From Datisca glomerata (lineage: Eukaryota; Streptophyta; Magnoliopsida; Cucurbitales; Datiscaceae): DNA of 64,000 nucleotides. The notes beneath the pieces are model-generated. The model saw nothing but the letters and a program-made list of their open reading frames with translations. It ran no database searches and was not told the origin of the DNA. The stretch covers positions 500,659-564,658 of the forward strand of contig QANY01008782.1 in the NCBI GenBank assembly GCA_003255025.1. Direction: 5' to 3'. Both the position numbers and the translations under genes were made by a program. How positions within the stretch are numbered: position 1 is the first letter of the stretch; every line of letters starts with the position of its first letter. Below, one piece after another: positions 34,666 through 47,769 of this stretch.

Positions 34666-36486
34666 CTATCCAACCAACTGCAATAGCTGTGACGAACTGG
34701 GTTCGCGGGAAAACGCAGCAATCAACTTTTCCTTTATCAACTGCTCAGATCCTTGAGATTTTATCACAAAAGTATGAAATACAGTATCATCTGCTGCAGA
34801 TAGCTTTGAGTCTACTACAGTTACCTTTGCCTCCTTGAATGTTTGGATGACTTTTGATGCAGGGTGTGATTCCAGTGGGCAACTAATTCTCACAGTAACT
34901 TCATTCTCATCAGAGGCTTCAATCTCTACATGAGGAACTCTGGTTTGATATTCTGCACTAACCGAAGTGCTACCAAAATTCTCATCCCTCTCTGCTTCCA
35001 TGACCTTGAGCTTTGCCTGCAGCTCATTGATATAATCAATAGCGTCTCCCAACAATGAGGCTTTGTCCATTTTGGATATGTTGGGCACAACAGCACGTAG
35101 AGCGTAGAACCGCTGGTTCAGCTTCTCGCGCCTCTGTCTCTCTGCCTCGACGTGGTTTAGTGGTTCCTCTCTTCCGTTTGCTGGTTTTCTTCCCCTCTTC
35201 CTCGGACGCCTATCGTCCGCTATGCCTGGCTTTTCTTCTTTGCACGAAGCTTCGGCATCTGATTGCTCTGATTCCGCGCTTACCCGGGTAATTACAGATG
35301 GCCGTGAAGTTGCCCCTGAAAAATCAATTTGCATTTGCACTTGCTTTTGTGATTGATAGTGATTAAGCCGGAATTCTTCCCTAGCTCCATTAACAACATC
35401 ATGTATGTTGTTATTTCTTGGGGTGGTAGCCGGAGAACCTCCATAAACTTCCCCGGATGGATTCCCAGGTTTGAGACCTTGAACGTTTGCCGCCCAATTA
35501 GGACTGTGAAGACCATTTCGAGGGCTTTGAAACGCGATCCTACCGGAATTCGCGTAAGCTCCCCATGATCTATCTTCCATTTTCCTAACTGCAAGTTTCT
35601 CTCTGAAATGGGATCTATTTGTTCTTCCAGAACTCAAATCCTGCCCGAAAATCTTATGAACTGCTTCTCCTCTCTCTCCAATCCCAAAATTGTGAAATGG
35701 GTTATGCTCATCTTTCTTCTCACTCACCACTGGCGGCTTCAGTCTGTCAAGAGAGGACTGTGATGAGAACAATGACCTAATTGAGTGAACCAATTCTAAA
35801 CTTTCAATCACAGATCTCACAGACCCTAATTCAACTACACCCATATCAGTTGGGACCAAAACAATAGTCCTAATTCCAGCAGATTTGGCAAGGTATGATC
35901 GAACATAATAGTCAGATGATGAATTGAGCACGTCTAGGAGCCAAACATGCTTACCAGAGGCTAAACACTTGCCTGGACCGCCTTCCCCTCGAGGAAACGA
36001 GAAATACATGGAGGCCAGAAAGAACATCTCTGTATCAGTAACTCTGCCTAACCCAAGAGTGTAGTTATCCTCATCTGAACCGCCAAAAAATGTGTCCAGC
36101 TTTTGAAGGGCTTTTTTCCTGATTATCTGACGGTTCTCATCTTCCAACCGGAGACCGAGAATCCGTGTGATTTCCGACTCCTCCTCCTCTCTGGGCTCCC
36201 GGCAAGACCCGTCGGCCCACCCTAATACACAGTCGCCGGTTTTGGACCGTGAGATTTGCCAGAAAATGGCGTAATTCCAGCTGAAATTGGAGGCGTTTGG
36301 GCGGTCGACGAGATCCGAGAGCTTGTTTTGCAAATCCTCGTCACTCCCTACCGCCATTAACAAATTCTCATTCGAAACTGAGCTCGACAGCAAGTAATCG
36401 AATGCTCTCGAGCCCAAAACGGCGGCGACCATATTTTTATCCTCCTCATTCCACCCCCCACCGACTAACCCCTCTTCAAATTTCAT
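34666..36486 (-). CDS. bHLH13: bHLH transcription factor, bHLH13/JAM2-like (subgroup IIId)
   Basis: A single coding exon of 606 residues. The N-terminal bHLH-MYC_N domain spans about 17-245 ([48 protein letters not shown]). A basic NLS-like stretch follows ([16 protein letters not shown], about 425-441). The bHLH domain is at about 443-497 ([20 protein letters not shown]) with the H445-E449-R453 pattern of G-box binders. A C-terminal ACT-like region occupies about 525-596 ([17 protein letters not shown]). It matches Arabidopsis bHLH13/JAM2 as I recall it, which represses jasmonate responses by competing with MYC2 at G-boxes and binds JAZ proteins in the nucleus. No break is seen. A 5' UTR intron is likely just upstream. 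The exact paralogue within the JAM clade is not certain. Confidence 0.94.
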   Translation of the reverse strand: MKFEEGLVGGGWNEEDKNMVAAVLGSRAFDYLLSSSVSNENLLMAVGSDEDLQNKLSDLVDRPNASNFSWNYAIFWQISRSKTGDCVLGWADGSCREPREEEESEITRILGLRLEDENRQIIRKKALQKLDTFFGGSDEDNYTLGLGRVTDTEMFFLASMYFSFPRGEGGPGKCLASGKHVWLLDVLNSSSDYYVRSYLAKSAGIRTIVLVPTDMGVVELGSVRSVIESLELVHSIRSLFSSQSSLDRLKPPVVSEKKDEHNPFHNFGIGERGEAVHKIFGQDLSSGRTNRSHFREKLAVRKMEDRSWGAYANSGRIAFQSPRNGLHSPNWAANVQGLKPGNPSGEVYGGSPATTPRNNNIHDVVNGAREEFRLNHYQSQKQVQMQIDFSGATSRPSVITRVSAESEQSDAEASCKEEKPGIADDRRPRKRGRKPANGREEPLNHVEAERQRREKLNQRFYALRAVVPNISKMDKASLLGDAIDYINELQAKLKVMEAERDENFGSTSVSAEYQTRVPHVEIEASDENEVTVRISCPLESHPASKVIQTFKEAKVTVVDSKLSAADDTVFHTFVIKSQGSEQLIKEKLIAAFSREPSSSQLLQLVG

Positions 36487-36488
36487 TT

Positions 36489-36863
36489 CTAAAATCTCGA
36501 AATTAAATACCCACGGCGCAAAGAGCTTTGAATTTCAATAGCCAGCTGAAAATCTCAGCCCCGTACAACCAGAAGAAAGCCAATACCGTATCTTAGCTTT
36601 ATCTCGCAGAATCAGAAAAACCCCTAGCAAGATCAAACGATTGACGTCAGCACTCTCCGCCAGTTTCTCAGATCTCACAGATGAAAACTCAGATATGACT
36701 TCACATAAAATAAATCCAATAAGATAACTCAAATGGGGTTGTGAGAAAATTAAGGGAAATATTATCAGGAAAACGAACAAACAGTGATGTCCGAGACAAA
36801 CAAGAAATTAAGTAGGGAAGCCTTTTTCTCTCGGAGAGAGAGAAGAGAAAATGGGTCGGATAC
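36489..36863 (-). other. probable 5' UTR intron of the bHLH gene
   Basis: On the minus strand a donor TCTCAG|GTATCC lies at 36864/36863 and an acceptor TTTTAG at 36490-36489, two bases before the ATG at 36486. No start codon in frame with the CDS is expected between them if it is spliced. Inferred from splice consensus only. Confidence 0.5.
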
Positions 36864-36889
36864 CTGAGAGGATTCTGTAAATACAAACA

Positions 36890-39800
36890 CTGCACAAGTG
36901 AACCTTGGTTAAGTAGGGACTATGAGTCAAATATAAACCATGGTTAATTGGCTAAGATTAGATTTTATTTGTTTGGAAGTTGAGAAGTAGTCGGCACCTA
37001 TGTTGTGTGGGTGTTTGTTATTTATAACCTCTTCATTTTTTGTAACAAAATGAATATATATATATATATACACACACGTGTGTGTTTAGTGTGAAATGAA
37101 ATGATTTTCAATCTATGGAGTTGTTTAAAATAAAATGAATTTGAAATGAAATGAAGTTTAATTTTTGTTTAAATGTAAAGGTAATAGAAAGGGATTTCAC
37201 GAATGACCATTATATCCTTGAGTTACAACTGTCTTTGTTTTTTTTATATTTTTTAGAGTGAGATAAAACTATAATTTGAGTTTTTAAAAGAAAAAGGATA
37301 TCAAATCTGGCCAATTTTGGCAGTAAGAATTATAAGCTCGAAATGGTGTGAAATCCATTTTTATTTGAAATCTTGTAATATTTAACACTTTTCAAACAAC
37401 AGAAATTATTTCAATTTTAAAATGATTTGAAATCTCATCAAATCTTAGAGTTAGACATAACAGTAAGTATGGATAATTCAACATTGATGAAAATTTAGAA
37501 CAATGTTTAATAGATTAAGCGATGCAAAATAATCATGAATTAATTAAAAAATCATTTTGATGAGTGATAAATATTAATATATGATCTAAGAAGCACCGAC
37601 ACTTCTATTTGTATAGAGTATCGGTGTCGGACACACGTCAAAATTGCGTACGAATTTTGATTTTGATTTTTTTATTTTCAGACACGTGCCGTTACACATT
37701 TCCGACACGTGTCGACACCTTTCACACACATTTTTTAATTTTTTTAAATAATAAAATATAAAGGGTGTAAAATAAAATGAACAATAGTTTAACTTGTAAA
37801 TAAAAAAAGAGGTAATAACTGAAAATAGAGAAAAAAGAAAGTTAAGTTTTAAAATAAATTAAATTTAAAATGGTATAAAATCACATTTTTTATTATGAAA
37901 ACCCTTAAACTTAAATTTTTTAAAACTGAAACTCAATCGATTGCTCGGTCACATTTTTTAGTGTGCTATCTTAATTCATCTTTTTTTATATGACTGATAC
38001 TATAATTAGTTTTTTATATAAATATCTATTTTCATACTTATAACTAGTATTATATATAATATAATGTATCTATGTATCTTTTTTTAATCGACGTGTCAAC
38101 ATGTCGGTATCGTGTCATATTATGTCACTTGTTGATGTTTGCGCTCTTAGTTTATGATTCACGTATCACTTGATTATATAAAATTTAATTTTTATTTTGA
38201 TCGGTTTAGAATCACTGATAAAGTATACGTGTGAGACATGTAAGTAATAAAAATTTTGGACAAAAAACTTAATACTTTCACCTCTAATTTATTGTACTTT
38301 ATAATAATTATTATTTATTTCATTTTATTTAATTAATTTAAGGAAGAAAAGATAATAGTGACATCATAAAACAGAAAAAGTTTTTAAGGTTGATTTCTGG
38401 TCATCACAAATAGTGATACGCACTAATTTTCAGTACATGCTTGTAGTCGTACGACATGTTCTCATCCATTTAATTTTGCATGCTTTACTTTATTTGAGAA
38501 AAAAGAAAAGAAAAGGACATAATTTAATTTTCTTTTTCTTTTGACAAGTGGGAATTTATATTTCTTTTTAATTCTTCATACAATTGTTTAGTTTTTATTT
38601 CCTTTACTATTAATGTGAGAATACAAATAAACCTCAAATATTAAATATATAAACAACTTAGTTAAGAATAATAAAACTTGACCGAATGACTTAACATAAA
38701 TATTAAATTTCATATTTATATTTATAAGTTTGTAAGTTTAAGTCATATTATTTAAAATTCATAAAATATGTACTATTTCAAAAATTAAACAAAACCCAGT
38801 TAAATATAAAAAAAAGTTACAAATAAATAATAAGAGATAAACACTTTGTTTGTATCCCTTCTAGCTGAAATCTAAGGAAAAGTTTCTAGTACCCACATTG
38901 CTGCCAAGTCTAGAAATTTATTTACTAAATTTTACTTTTTTCTCCTTTATTAAAATATGATAAAATATAATATCATTATATATGTAATAATGTGAATATC
39001 GGAAGTGTTAAAAGTTGTTATCAAGTCCACACTCATATAATTGTGGGTTCACGAGCATACACTCATATAATTGTGGGTTCATGAGCATATATTTGACATT
39101 CTCATATTATGTACTCGCTTCTCAATTAATTTATTCATATAAGTCATGCATAAAATTATATATAAGATGAATGGTTGTTCTCTAATATCAAGGTGATGTG
39201 ATAGTACATGGACAATAAAAATACGGTCATGGACAATGCAAATCGTTCACGACAACACGTATTAAGATATTTAATTTCAAACTCAAATTAATACATTACA
39301 ACACAAAATTAGTGCATGTTAATACAAAATATAACACTGATCTGGTACGGTACCGAGAACTTTACCCTTTGTACCATAAACAAATTCTACTGTACAAGGA
39401 TTATATATATATATATAAAGTTTACATACATATGTACGTAAAAACAGTCCTTAGACAATAGGTTTGTGAGATGGAATTATCCTTTGAATTATTGCTTTTA
39501 AAAGAGAAAGAATAGGTTTTTCAACAGCTTCAATTCAGTGAGGACCAATGAAGAAAGTAAAGTGAGTTGACTGGGAGTGGTCCCAGCCCAGCCAAAACAG
39601 AACAGAAGAAACCAAAATTAACGTAAAGATAATATGACCAATGCTCGTTTGATTAATGTTTTTTTCTTTGACATGATGATATTGAAATCTGACCTAAAAC
39701 TCAAGTCCTAAATAACCAAAGGAAGAAAAAAAAAGTAAAAGAAGAGAAATTTTGGTAAGTTTGAGGTTTTTTGAAACCTTAATAAAAAAGCTGTCTGGAA

Positions 39801-40084
39801 AATCTTGAGCATGTATTGAAGACTAAAGCAATTTTGTAGTACTAACTATCTTTTGTCTATCATTACTTGATTGGCCCTTAATTGAGTAAAATCTAAGGTA
39901 AATATCTATAAAGCTCCAAAATGATTCCATACCAAACCCTAACATTCAAAATAAACTTACTTTCATTTGATCTAATTAACCTAATATTTTCAAACTGTTA
40001 TTGTCGTAGGACCAACCATGTGGATTGGATAGTTTTGTCATTTCAGTGTTTAGGAAATCTAGGGCTGTGAGAATTAGGGGTTAA
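36890..40084. other. intergenic, upstream of bHLH gene
   Basis: Contains a (TA)n/(CA)n microsatellite at 37056-37087 and two blocks rich in the GTGTCGGACAC/GACACGTGTCG motif (37600-37730 and 38090-38130), often seen in plant repeats. A 30-base stretch, CACTCATATAATTGTGGGTT, is repeated in tandem at 39030-39080. No gene recognised. Confidence 0.5.
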
Positions 40085-40480
40085 AATTATTTTATCAAAC
40101 CGAACTGAAAATGACCGGTTCGGTCGGTTCTTTATATGTGTTTGGTTTGATTCAGTTCGAAAAAATGTGATAACCAAAATTTCAGTTCGGTTCACGATTT
40201 TTAGTAGTTTTCGAACCAAACCGAATCAAAATATTTAATTCATATCATTTTTTTATAGTTTTTATATATAATTTCATATCAAACTAAACCGAACTGAAAT
40301 AAAACTTTGATTTTTTATTTTTTCAACAATCTCATTTAAAAATAATTTAGAATATTATTTTTTAATTAATAATACCAAACCGAAGAACCACACCAAATTG
40401 AACTGATACTCACAGTTCGATTCTTTTGACATGAACGGTTTCGATTCGGTTTAGTTTTATTGTCGATCTGAAGTTTTGAT
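40085..40480. repeat. GGTTCGGTT-rich repeat, possible MITE
   Basis: Both ends carry inverted copies of AACCGAACTGAA / TTCGGTTTAGTTT and ACCGGTTCGGTCGGTTC / GAACGGTTTCGATTCGGTT. Similar motifs occur at 62380-62530. The inverted layout suggests a small non-autonomous DNA element, but exact ends and target duplication are not clear. Confidence 0.45.
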
Positions 40481-40639
40481 ATCGTAATATAATATTTCAT
40501 TACAAAATTCCCGAATCATAATTCATTATAGGATTTGATTCACAAATGTATCCACAGAAAAATAAAGAATAGAGTATTTAAAGTTTGATGTTAACTACAA
40601 AGCTTAACAAATATTCTATAATTCATGTTTCTGTTGTTT

Positions 40640-43019
40640 AGTTATCATCAGGAGATGAAAAACCATTTTGACGAGCCCAAGCAAGTAAGCTTTGTAGTTG
40701 ACTCTTCATCGACTTGATTTGTTTTTTCAATTCTATATTTTCAACTCCAACTCGACTCTTTTTCTTGGAAGATGTCGGTGGGGCTCCATGTCCAAGACCT
40801 CTATTTCACCCGAGAACTTCTTCACCTATCGCTTCTTCGGAGCGAGGTGTGGCATCCTCAGCGATAGGCTCATCTCGTAAAATGTACACGCGTTCTTATT
40901 TAACATCACAATGAGTCAAGCATTAAATTAAAACTAACACTATTGGAGCATCAATTAGAAAGTATTCAAACATCATCATCAAGCACGCTCAGATACAAAG
41001 TCAATTCAGAAGATATTCAAAAATCATCAAACACGTTCTGATACAAATTGATAAGCCACCCCCCCTCACACACACACACACACACGAAACTAACCCTATT
41101 ATCAAGACAATGAGCATCAATTAAGAAGATATTCAAAAATCATCTAACACGCTCAGATATACTATTGGAGCATCAATTAGAAAGTATTCAAACATAATTA
41201 TCAAGCACGCTGAGATACAAAGTGATAAGCCCCCCAACACACACCCACATTAAAACTAACACAATTATCAAGATAAGAAGATCAATTCAAAAGATATTCA
41301 AAAATCATCTAACACGCTCAGATACACTATTGGAGCATCAATTAAAAATTATTCAAACATCATCAACAAGCACGCTCAGATACAAAGTGATAACCCCCCC
41401 CCCCCCNATTATTCCCCCCCCCCCCCCCGACGACCACCACCACCACCACCACCACACACACACACCCACACCCACACACCCACATTGAAACTAACATTGT
41501 TATCAAGACAAGAAGCATCAATTCAGAAGATATTAAAAAATCATCTAATATACTCAGATACACTATTGGAACATCAATTAAAAAGTATATAAACATCATC
41601 ATCAAGCATGTTCAGATACAAAGTGATAATTCCCCCTCATACACACACCCACCCACATTGAATCTAAAACTATTATCAAGATAATGAGCGTCAATTCAGA
41701 AGATATACAAAAATCATCTAACACGCTCATATGCAAAGTGATAACCCCCCTCCACCCACCCACCCTTATGCACTCACACCCACACACGAAACTAACACTA
41801 TTATCATGACAAGGAGAATCAATTCAGAAGATATTCAAAAATCATCTAACACGCTCAATATACACTATTGGAGCATCAATTAGAAAGTATTCAAACATCA
41901 TCATCAAGCACGCTCAGATACGAAGTGATAAGCCCCCCNNNNAAAACCCCCCCCCCCCCCACACACACACACCCACATTGAAAATAACATTATTATCAAG
42001 ACAATAAGCATCAATTTAGAAGATATTCAAATATCATCTAACACGTTCATATGCAAAGTGATAAACCTCACCCCAACTCCACCGACATTGAAACTAACAC
42101 TATTATCAAGATAAAGAACATCAATTCAGAAGATATTCAAGAGGGGTTACTCGAATATCTTTCGTGAGCTGTATCATTCTGCCAACCTTTGTAGCGTTGA
42201 AATGCGTGTTGTAAAATATTTCAATTCTTGTAGACGCTACCCCAGTTGAAGATTCCTATCCAAAATGGAACAAAAGTTGAGTTATTAATTATTATATACT
42301 AAACATTATTAAGAGTATTGAAACATTTGATTCACCTGATGAAATTGATGATCAAGAAAAGATACATTCCCTCCATTATGATTGTATGGAAGGTTTTGAC
42401 GATTTCGAGATAACCAAAATGTAATAAATAAGCTTTGATGATAGGATTTACCTCAAATTTCTCCGTCTCCCAAACTGTGCATAGCCAATCACAATCATCA
42501 TGTGATACACCCTTATAAGGATGTCGTCGTTCTACTATTGGATCTTTGAATTCTTTATAATGTCTATGCAACGTGTACTTGTATCCCTTGTATGTGTTCG
42601 CTGCTTCAAATTTAATCCAATCAATCATAGCATTATTGGTCGATTCAAAAGTAAAATAGACATGCAATACTCTTTTACTATCAGTCACGTAATAAAGAAA
42701 ATATAACAATAAATATATGTATCATTATTACCTGCAGCCTATCAATTATAACTGCTATGAATTCTTCAGGCACATTGGACCAACCCTCATATGGAAGTGG
42801 TATGAATTATCGTATGAGGGCACCAATCTCAAGGTTGAATTGGACGGTCCAATTTCCAACAGGTCTAACAACACCAGGAGGAGGAGTATCGATTGATAAT
42901 TTTCTGAACTGGCTCACTAACCTCTCCAACTCAATCCCTCTTGTTGGCCCGCGAAACCTTCTCGCACTCCCCGAAGAAGATGAAGCCCCTACAAAAAAAA
43001 TCAAAGAATAAAAAACCAT
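40640..43019 (-). pseudogene. CACTA second gene (Ptta/En/Spm-type, TNPA-like), broken
   Basis: Three pieces are visible in order on the minus strand. At 42727-43019: RRFRGPTRGIELERLV, VRPVGNWTVQFNLEIGALIR and a WSNVPEEF stretch. At 42430-42709: IDWIKFEAANTYKGYKYTLH and DDCDWLCTVWETEKFE, like the DWxxLC...KF motif of Ptta/En/Spm proteins. At 40640-40880: a coiled-coil C-terminus (ENIELKKQIKSMKSQLQSLL). A minisatellite array separates the last two. The frame is interrupted, so no intact protein is expected. In active elements this protein binds the subterminal repeats. Confidence 0.65.
40930..42130. repeat. minisatellite array with C-runs and assembly gaps
   Basis: Units of roughly 115-240 bp repeat about seven times. 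Each has CACTATTGGAGCATCAATT, CACGCTCAGATACAAAGTGAT, then a C-rich run with CACACACCCACATTGAAAC, and GAAGATATTCAAAAATCATC. Poly-C runs near 41395-41430 and 41930-41960 are broken by N (41407; 41939-41942). True copy number cannot be trusted. Confidence 0.8.
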
Positions 43020-43310
43020 TATAATAAGAACTATTACAAAGTGTATATGCCTGAATGAGAACCATCTTCATTAGTAGAAGATCCTACAACAGTATCTAGA
43101 TTTGGAAGATGAGTATTTCTTCCAAGGGACATTATTAACCTGCATAAAGATAAGTGGAATGAAAGAAGATCATAAACAAGTTATTGCTTACAAAATAAAT
43201 TAAAGCAAATTTAAGAAGAAATGAATGAATATTTTACACTAACAGGCTTATCGTTATTTTAAAATTCAATCTATATCATCTTCACTTGGTATAATATCAC
43301 TTGAATCATT

Positions 43311-43528
43311 ATCATAATTAACCAAAGTGTCATCTTCATTGTCATTATCATCAATAAAATCAATATCTTCAATATTTCTATCTCCTACTCCAATAACATT
43401 TGCATCTATTTTAGAAGTTATCATAATTAACCAAAGTGTCATCTTCATTGTCATCGTCATCAATAAAATCAACATCTTCAATATTTCTATCTCCTACTCC
43501 AATAACATTTGCATCTATTTTAGAAGGT
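43311..43528 (-). repeat. 109-bp tandem duplication in transposase tail
   Basis: The block starting ATCATAATTAACCAAAGTG at 43311 repeats at 43420 almost unchanged. Because 109 is not a multiple of three, the acidic DFIDDNDNEDDTLVNYDN tail is read once in frame and once shifted. Confidence 0.85.
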
Positions 43529-44089
43529 TCCACATCATGCCTGCGAAATTGCATTGTTTCTGACTCATCTATGGCAAAGTTATTTCAATAGGCCCTATAA
43601 CTTCATCTTGTTCTATCTCAAGAACATCCCATAAATGTCTATGTTGAACCTTTTGCATCACTTTCCAATTGACTCCAAATTTGCAATCAACATAAAAGAT
43701 TTGTTGTGCTTGCGATGCGAGAATAAAAGGCTCATTTTCATACCAAGTTTGGCTCATATTTACGCAAGTGAAACCAATATCTCTCTTCACTCTATTTCTT
43801 TTTGCATTTGTGTCAAACCATTCACATCTAAATAATATAATTTTTCTTTCTCGTACATACTGCATCTCAATCACTTCTTTTAACCTACCAAAAAATTCAG
43901 TCTCTTCTCCATCATGTTCTCCTAGAACTACTATGCCACTAGTTTGGGTTGTCCGATGATGATCACGATCTATATTATGGTATCTAATGTCATTGACAAT
44001 ACAACCAGAATATGACCTGACACGATTATCTGGACCAAATGCTAAAGCATATAAATCATCAGCGACTTCTAATGACTCTTGACAGTGCA

Positions 44090-44647
44090 ACTCAATGATA
44101 TCGCATCGTTGCACAAAGATGAAAACTTTTTAATTGAAAAATACTTTTTCGGATCAGATCCATTATATATCTATATATTAAATCTAAGACATACAAATAT
44201 GTGACTTATACCTCTTGTAGTCTATCAAGCATCCTTGCAAATAACGAACTTATAACATCAAGAACAATAGACTGCGAGATCCACACCAAGATCTTCTAAG
44301 CTAATCCTCAAACACACTTCGATGTGTGGGGGTACGTACAATAAATCAAAGACATGTTTATGTCTCTAGATATACTCAATACATGAGATCTAAAGATATT
44401 AAAGAAGGACTATTGTGAAACAAAACTCTAAGAGAAAATTAGGAAAACTCACAGAGCTTTTTAATTAAACTTTAATCACACAGTTGCACACTGAGGCTAA
44501 TAGAATAATATCAATATATATCTTCCAGGTCAAGGCTCATCAGATTTTTTAGGGATTTACACAAATTAATAAATTAATTACAAATGTGTCATTGTAGTGG
44601 ACCCACTGCAATTGAGCAACATTGCGGTGCCACACGACACAGCACAT
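44090..44647 (-). mobile_element. family A LTR fragment inside the CACTA transposase
   Basis: The reverse complement of this stretch matches 59700-60245 of the family A LTR copy (GATCTCATGTRTTGAG, CCACACATCGAAGTGTG-like and CAATTGYAGTGG blocks). It separates the DUF4218 and DUF4216 parts of the transposase. The last about 15 residues of the transposase frame at 44589-44647 are read from LTR sequence. Both LTR ends are missing, so this is a fragment and not a simple solo LTR insertion. Confidence 0.7.
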
Positions 44648-47600
44648 ACCATTGGTCAATCTCTAATTCTTGTTTAGAAAGCTGAACTATTTTCTTACCA
44701 CTAGTTGGACGAGCTCGTTGAGTGAAGACAACTATTGACCCCTCATTTAGTTTGTCAAAGTACTCATCATCATTCCTCTCATTCCGCGTGAATTTGGTTT
44801 CAACACCACAGAGATACAATGAGCAAAAAGTCAATAACTCATTAACAATGTAGGCTTCTACAATTGAACCCTCTGGACGAGATTTATTTCTAACATATTG
44901 TTTGAGTGTACGCAAACTCCTATCATATGACAGCAATTACATTGTGCACGAAATATTTGATGTGTAACTAAAGGAAAAGTTGAGAGATATACCTTTCAGT
45001 TGGGTACATCCAATTATAACCAACAGGACCACACAATTTTGCTTCCTGCGGTAAATGAACTGCCAAATGTACAATAACATCAAAGAAAGCTGGGGGAAAT
45101 ATCCTTTCTAACTTACACAGGATCAAACTGATTCTATCTCTAAGAATATCCAAGTCTTTAGTGTTCATTGTTTTCGAGCATAATTCTTTGAAGTAGTTAG
45201 ACAACTCAACCAAAGCAGTGCACACATCCTTACCCAATAAACCACGAATCCCAACTGGTAAAAGTCTTTGAAGTAAAATATGACAATCATGACTTTTCAA
45301 TCCTGAAACCTTACCCTTAGCTTGGTTGATACATCGTGATATGTTTGCTACGAAGCCATCTAGAAACTTGACTAACTTTAAGAAACCATAAAACTTTCTT
45401 CTCTCCTCTACTGTCAATGTGTAACATGCAAGTGGTTTAAAATATGTGTTCCCTTCCAGTTCAAGGGGTAGTTCTTTTCTTATATTCATGTCGGCTAGGT
45501 CCAATCGAGCTTTGTAAGCATATTTTGTTTTGCCTTCTATATTCAACAATGTACCTAATATATTATCATAAATATTTTTCTCAATATGCATGACATCCAA
45601 TTTGTGCCTGATTTTCAACTTACACCAATATGGAAGTTGAAAAAACACACTTTTCTTAGTCCAATTAAGGCTATCTAAAGGACGCTTTCTTTTTTTGTCT
45701 AATTTAGTTAGGTTTTTGCCAAACTTGACAAATTGAATTTGATCTAATTGCCTCAATGTATCTTCTCATGTCAACTTTCTTGGTGCACCACGAAACTCTT
45801 GTTTACTATCATGCAATCTACTCCTCCGCCACATATGATCACAAGGTAAATATCGTTGATGTCCCACGTAACATATTTTAATTTGCAACCTCAATGAAGA
45901 TGCATATTTGTTGCAAAGAGGACATGCTAAGTACCCTTTGTACTCCAACCAAACAAATCTTCATACACTGAAAAGTCATTAATTATCCACAACACAACAG
46001 CATGCATAGTAAAAGATTGCTCAGAAGTAACATCAAATGCTTGTACCCCATCCCACAGTTGTTTTAACTCATCTATCAATGGCTGTAAATACACATCAAT
46101 ATCTTTACCGGGTGATCTTGCACCAGAAATTAGTAATGTCATCATAAAGAACGGTTCTTTCATACACTTCCATGGAGGAAGGTTATAAGGTATTAATATG
46201 ACTGGCCACATGCTATGAGTTGCTCATATTTCCAAATGCATTAAATCCATCTGTTGCAAGTCCTAATCTTACATTTCGAGCATCTTCAGCAAACTAACTA
46301 TATTGCTTATCAAAATCCTTCCAACCTTCTGAATTAGTAGGATGTCTCGATACACCTTCAACGTTGACACGTTTCTCCTTGTGCCATCTCATATCGAACT
46401 ATGTATATTTGGACTTGAACAATCTTTGAAGTCTGGGCATAACAGAAAAGTGACACAAAACTTTTTGGGGAACTTTCTTACCCTTCCCATCATCCATTTT
46501 ATATCTTGGTTCACCACATTCAGGACATTTATCTTTTCTTTCATTCTCTTTCTAGAATAAAGCACAATCATATTTACAAGAATGAATGGTGTCATATCCC
46601 AACCATAAATCTCTTAATTTTTTTGGCTTCATAGTAAGAGGCTGTAATTTTTTAGCCTATTGGATGAGAACCATTTAAAGCTTCAAGTAATTGGTCAAAT
46701 GATTTATTGCTCCAATGATTAAGAACTTTGATATGCATCAACTTCACAATAAAAGATGGTGAAGTATACTTTTGACAACCAGGATAAAGTCTTCTTCGGT
46801 TTCACTAAACAAATCACTAAATCTATCTAACATCTCTGCATTTAGATTTATTCTATCAGTATTATCCTTTCAAACTCGTTCACCATTCACCTCCATCCCA
46901 ACAAAACCACACATGTTATCTAACATTTCTCTCATCTCATCACCATCCTCAACATCATCACCACCACCAAGGTGAGATGTAGTATTATTCATCTCCATAT
47001 TTGGTGAATGGTGATATCTTTGTATCTCTTCACCATGAAACACCCAACGATCATAGCTCAATGCCATTCCATATTGGCACAAATGCATTAAAAACAATTG
47101 TCTTGAATTAAGACATTTTTTACATGAACAACGAGTTTTCCCCTCTAGATTGAGATAATTACCGGTCACGCTCATAAACTATGAAATACCATCAATATAC
47201 TCCTTGGATAATCTGTTAGGATTTTTTTATCCAAATCTTATCCATTTTGTCACTCTGTAAATTAAATAACTATTTAAAAAAACTCTTAACAAAAGATCCC
47301 TAAATTAAAGATATTAAAATGCAAAGTTAATTAAAAGGAAAACAAAAATCAGAAACAAAGATGAGATAGTTGCAGGGAATCCATTAGTTAGAGTTTAAAA
47401 GATACAAATGGTAAATATTGTTTCTGAATTAATTTTAAATGTATTGAAGAGATGCAATCTGATAGCTTCCAATTAAATGAACATTTCATATTCTAAGAAA
47501 TGTAACCGTTGAACTAAAGTTTCAAGTATGTATACTACGAATACTTTTGAAGTAACCTTTCAGAAAATATTTTAAAAAAGGTATCAAAATGTAAGATCAC

Positions 47601-47769
47601 ATGTAGAAAAGAGAAATCCCTTTAGATATGGGTATAGTTGTAATTAATTATAAAATAATTGGACATAAATTTATTTTGGTCATACATGAAAGTATATGAA
47701 AATAGGTGTATAGTTATAAATAAAAATGTTTGTCAATACGTACTTTGATCATACAATAATCAATGCATG

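Larger units (their letters stand above)
43266..47175 (-). pseudogene. CACTA transposase (TNP2-like), broken
   Basis: Pieces in order on the minus strand: an N-terminal transposase-associated region (46870-47175, KCLNSRQLFLMHL and YDRWVFHGE); a linker near 46389-46595; Transposase_21 (45927-46211, WCKM-like PPWKCMKEPFFMM, then DVYLQPLIDELKQLWDG); a zinc-binding stretch (YLACPLCNKYASSLRL, 45766-45948); the DUF4218 region (44968-45756, RHKLDVMHIEKNIYDNILGT, then LLGKDVCTALVELSNYFKEL) running into 44650-44936; and DUF4216 (43569-44090, LAFGPDNRVRSYSGC, then TTQTSGIVVLGE). An acidic C-terminal tail lies at 43266-43540. Several frame changes and the LTR fragment at 44090-44647 inactivate it. When intact, this class cuts and pastes the element by its CACTA ends. 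Confidence 0.8.

Noticed and set aside
41222..41605. Pro/His-rich and Val/Gly-rich frames
   Set aside because: They are translations of the C-rich minisatellite and cross an N.
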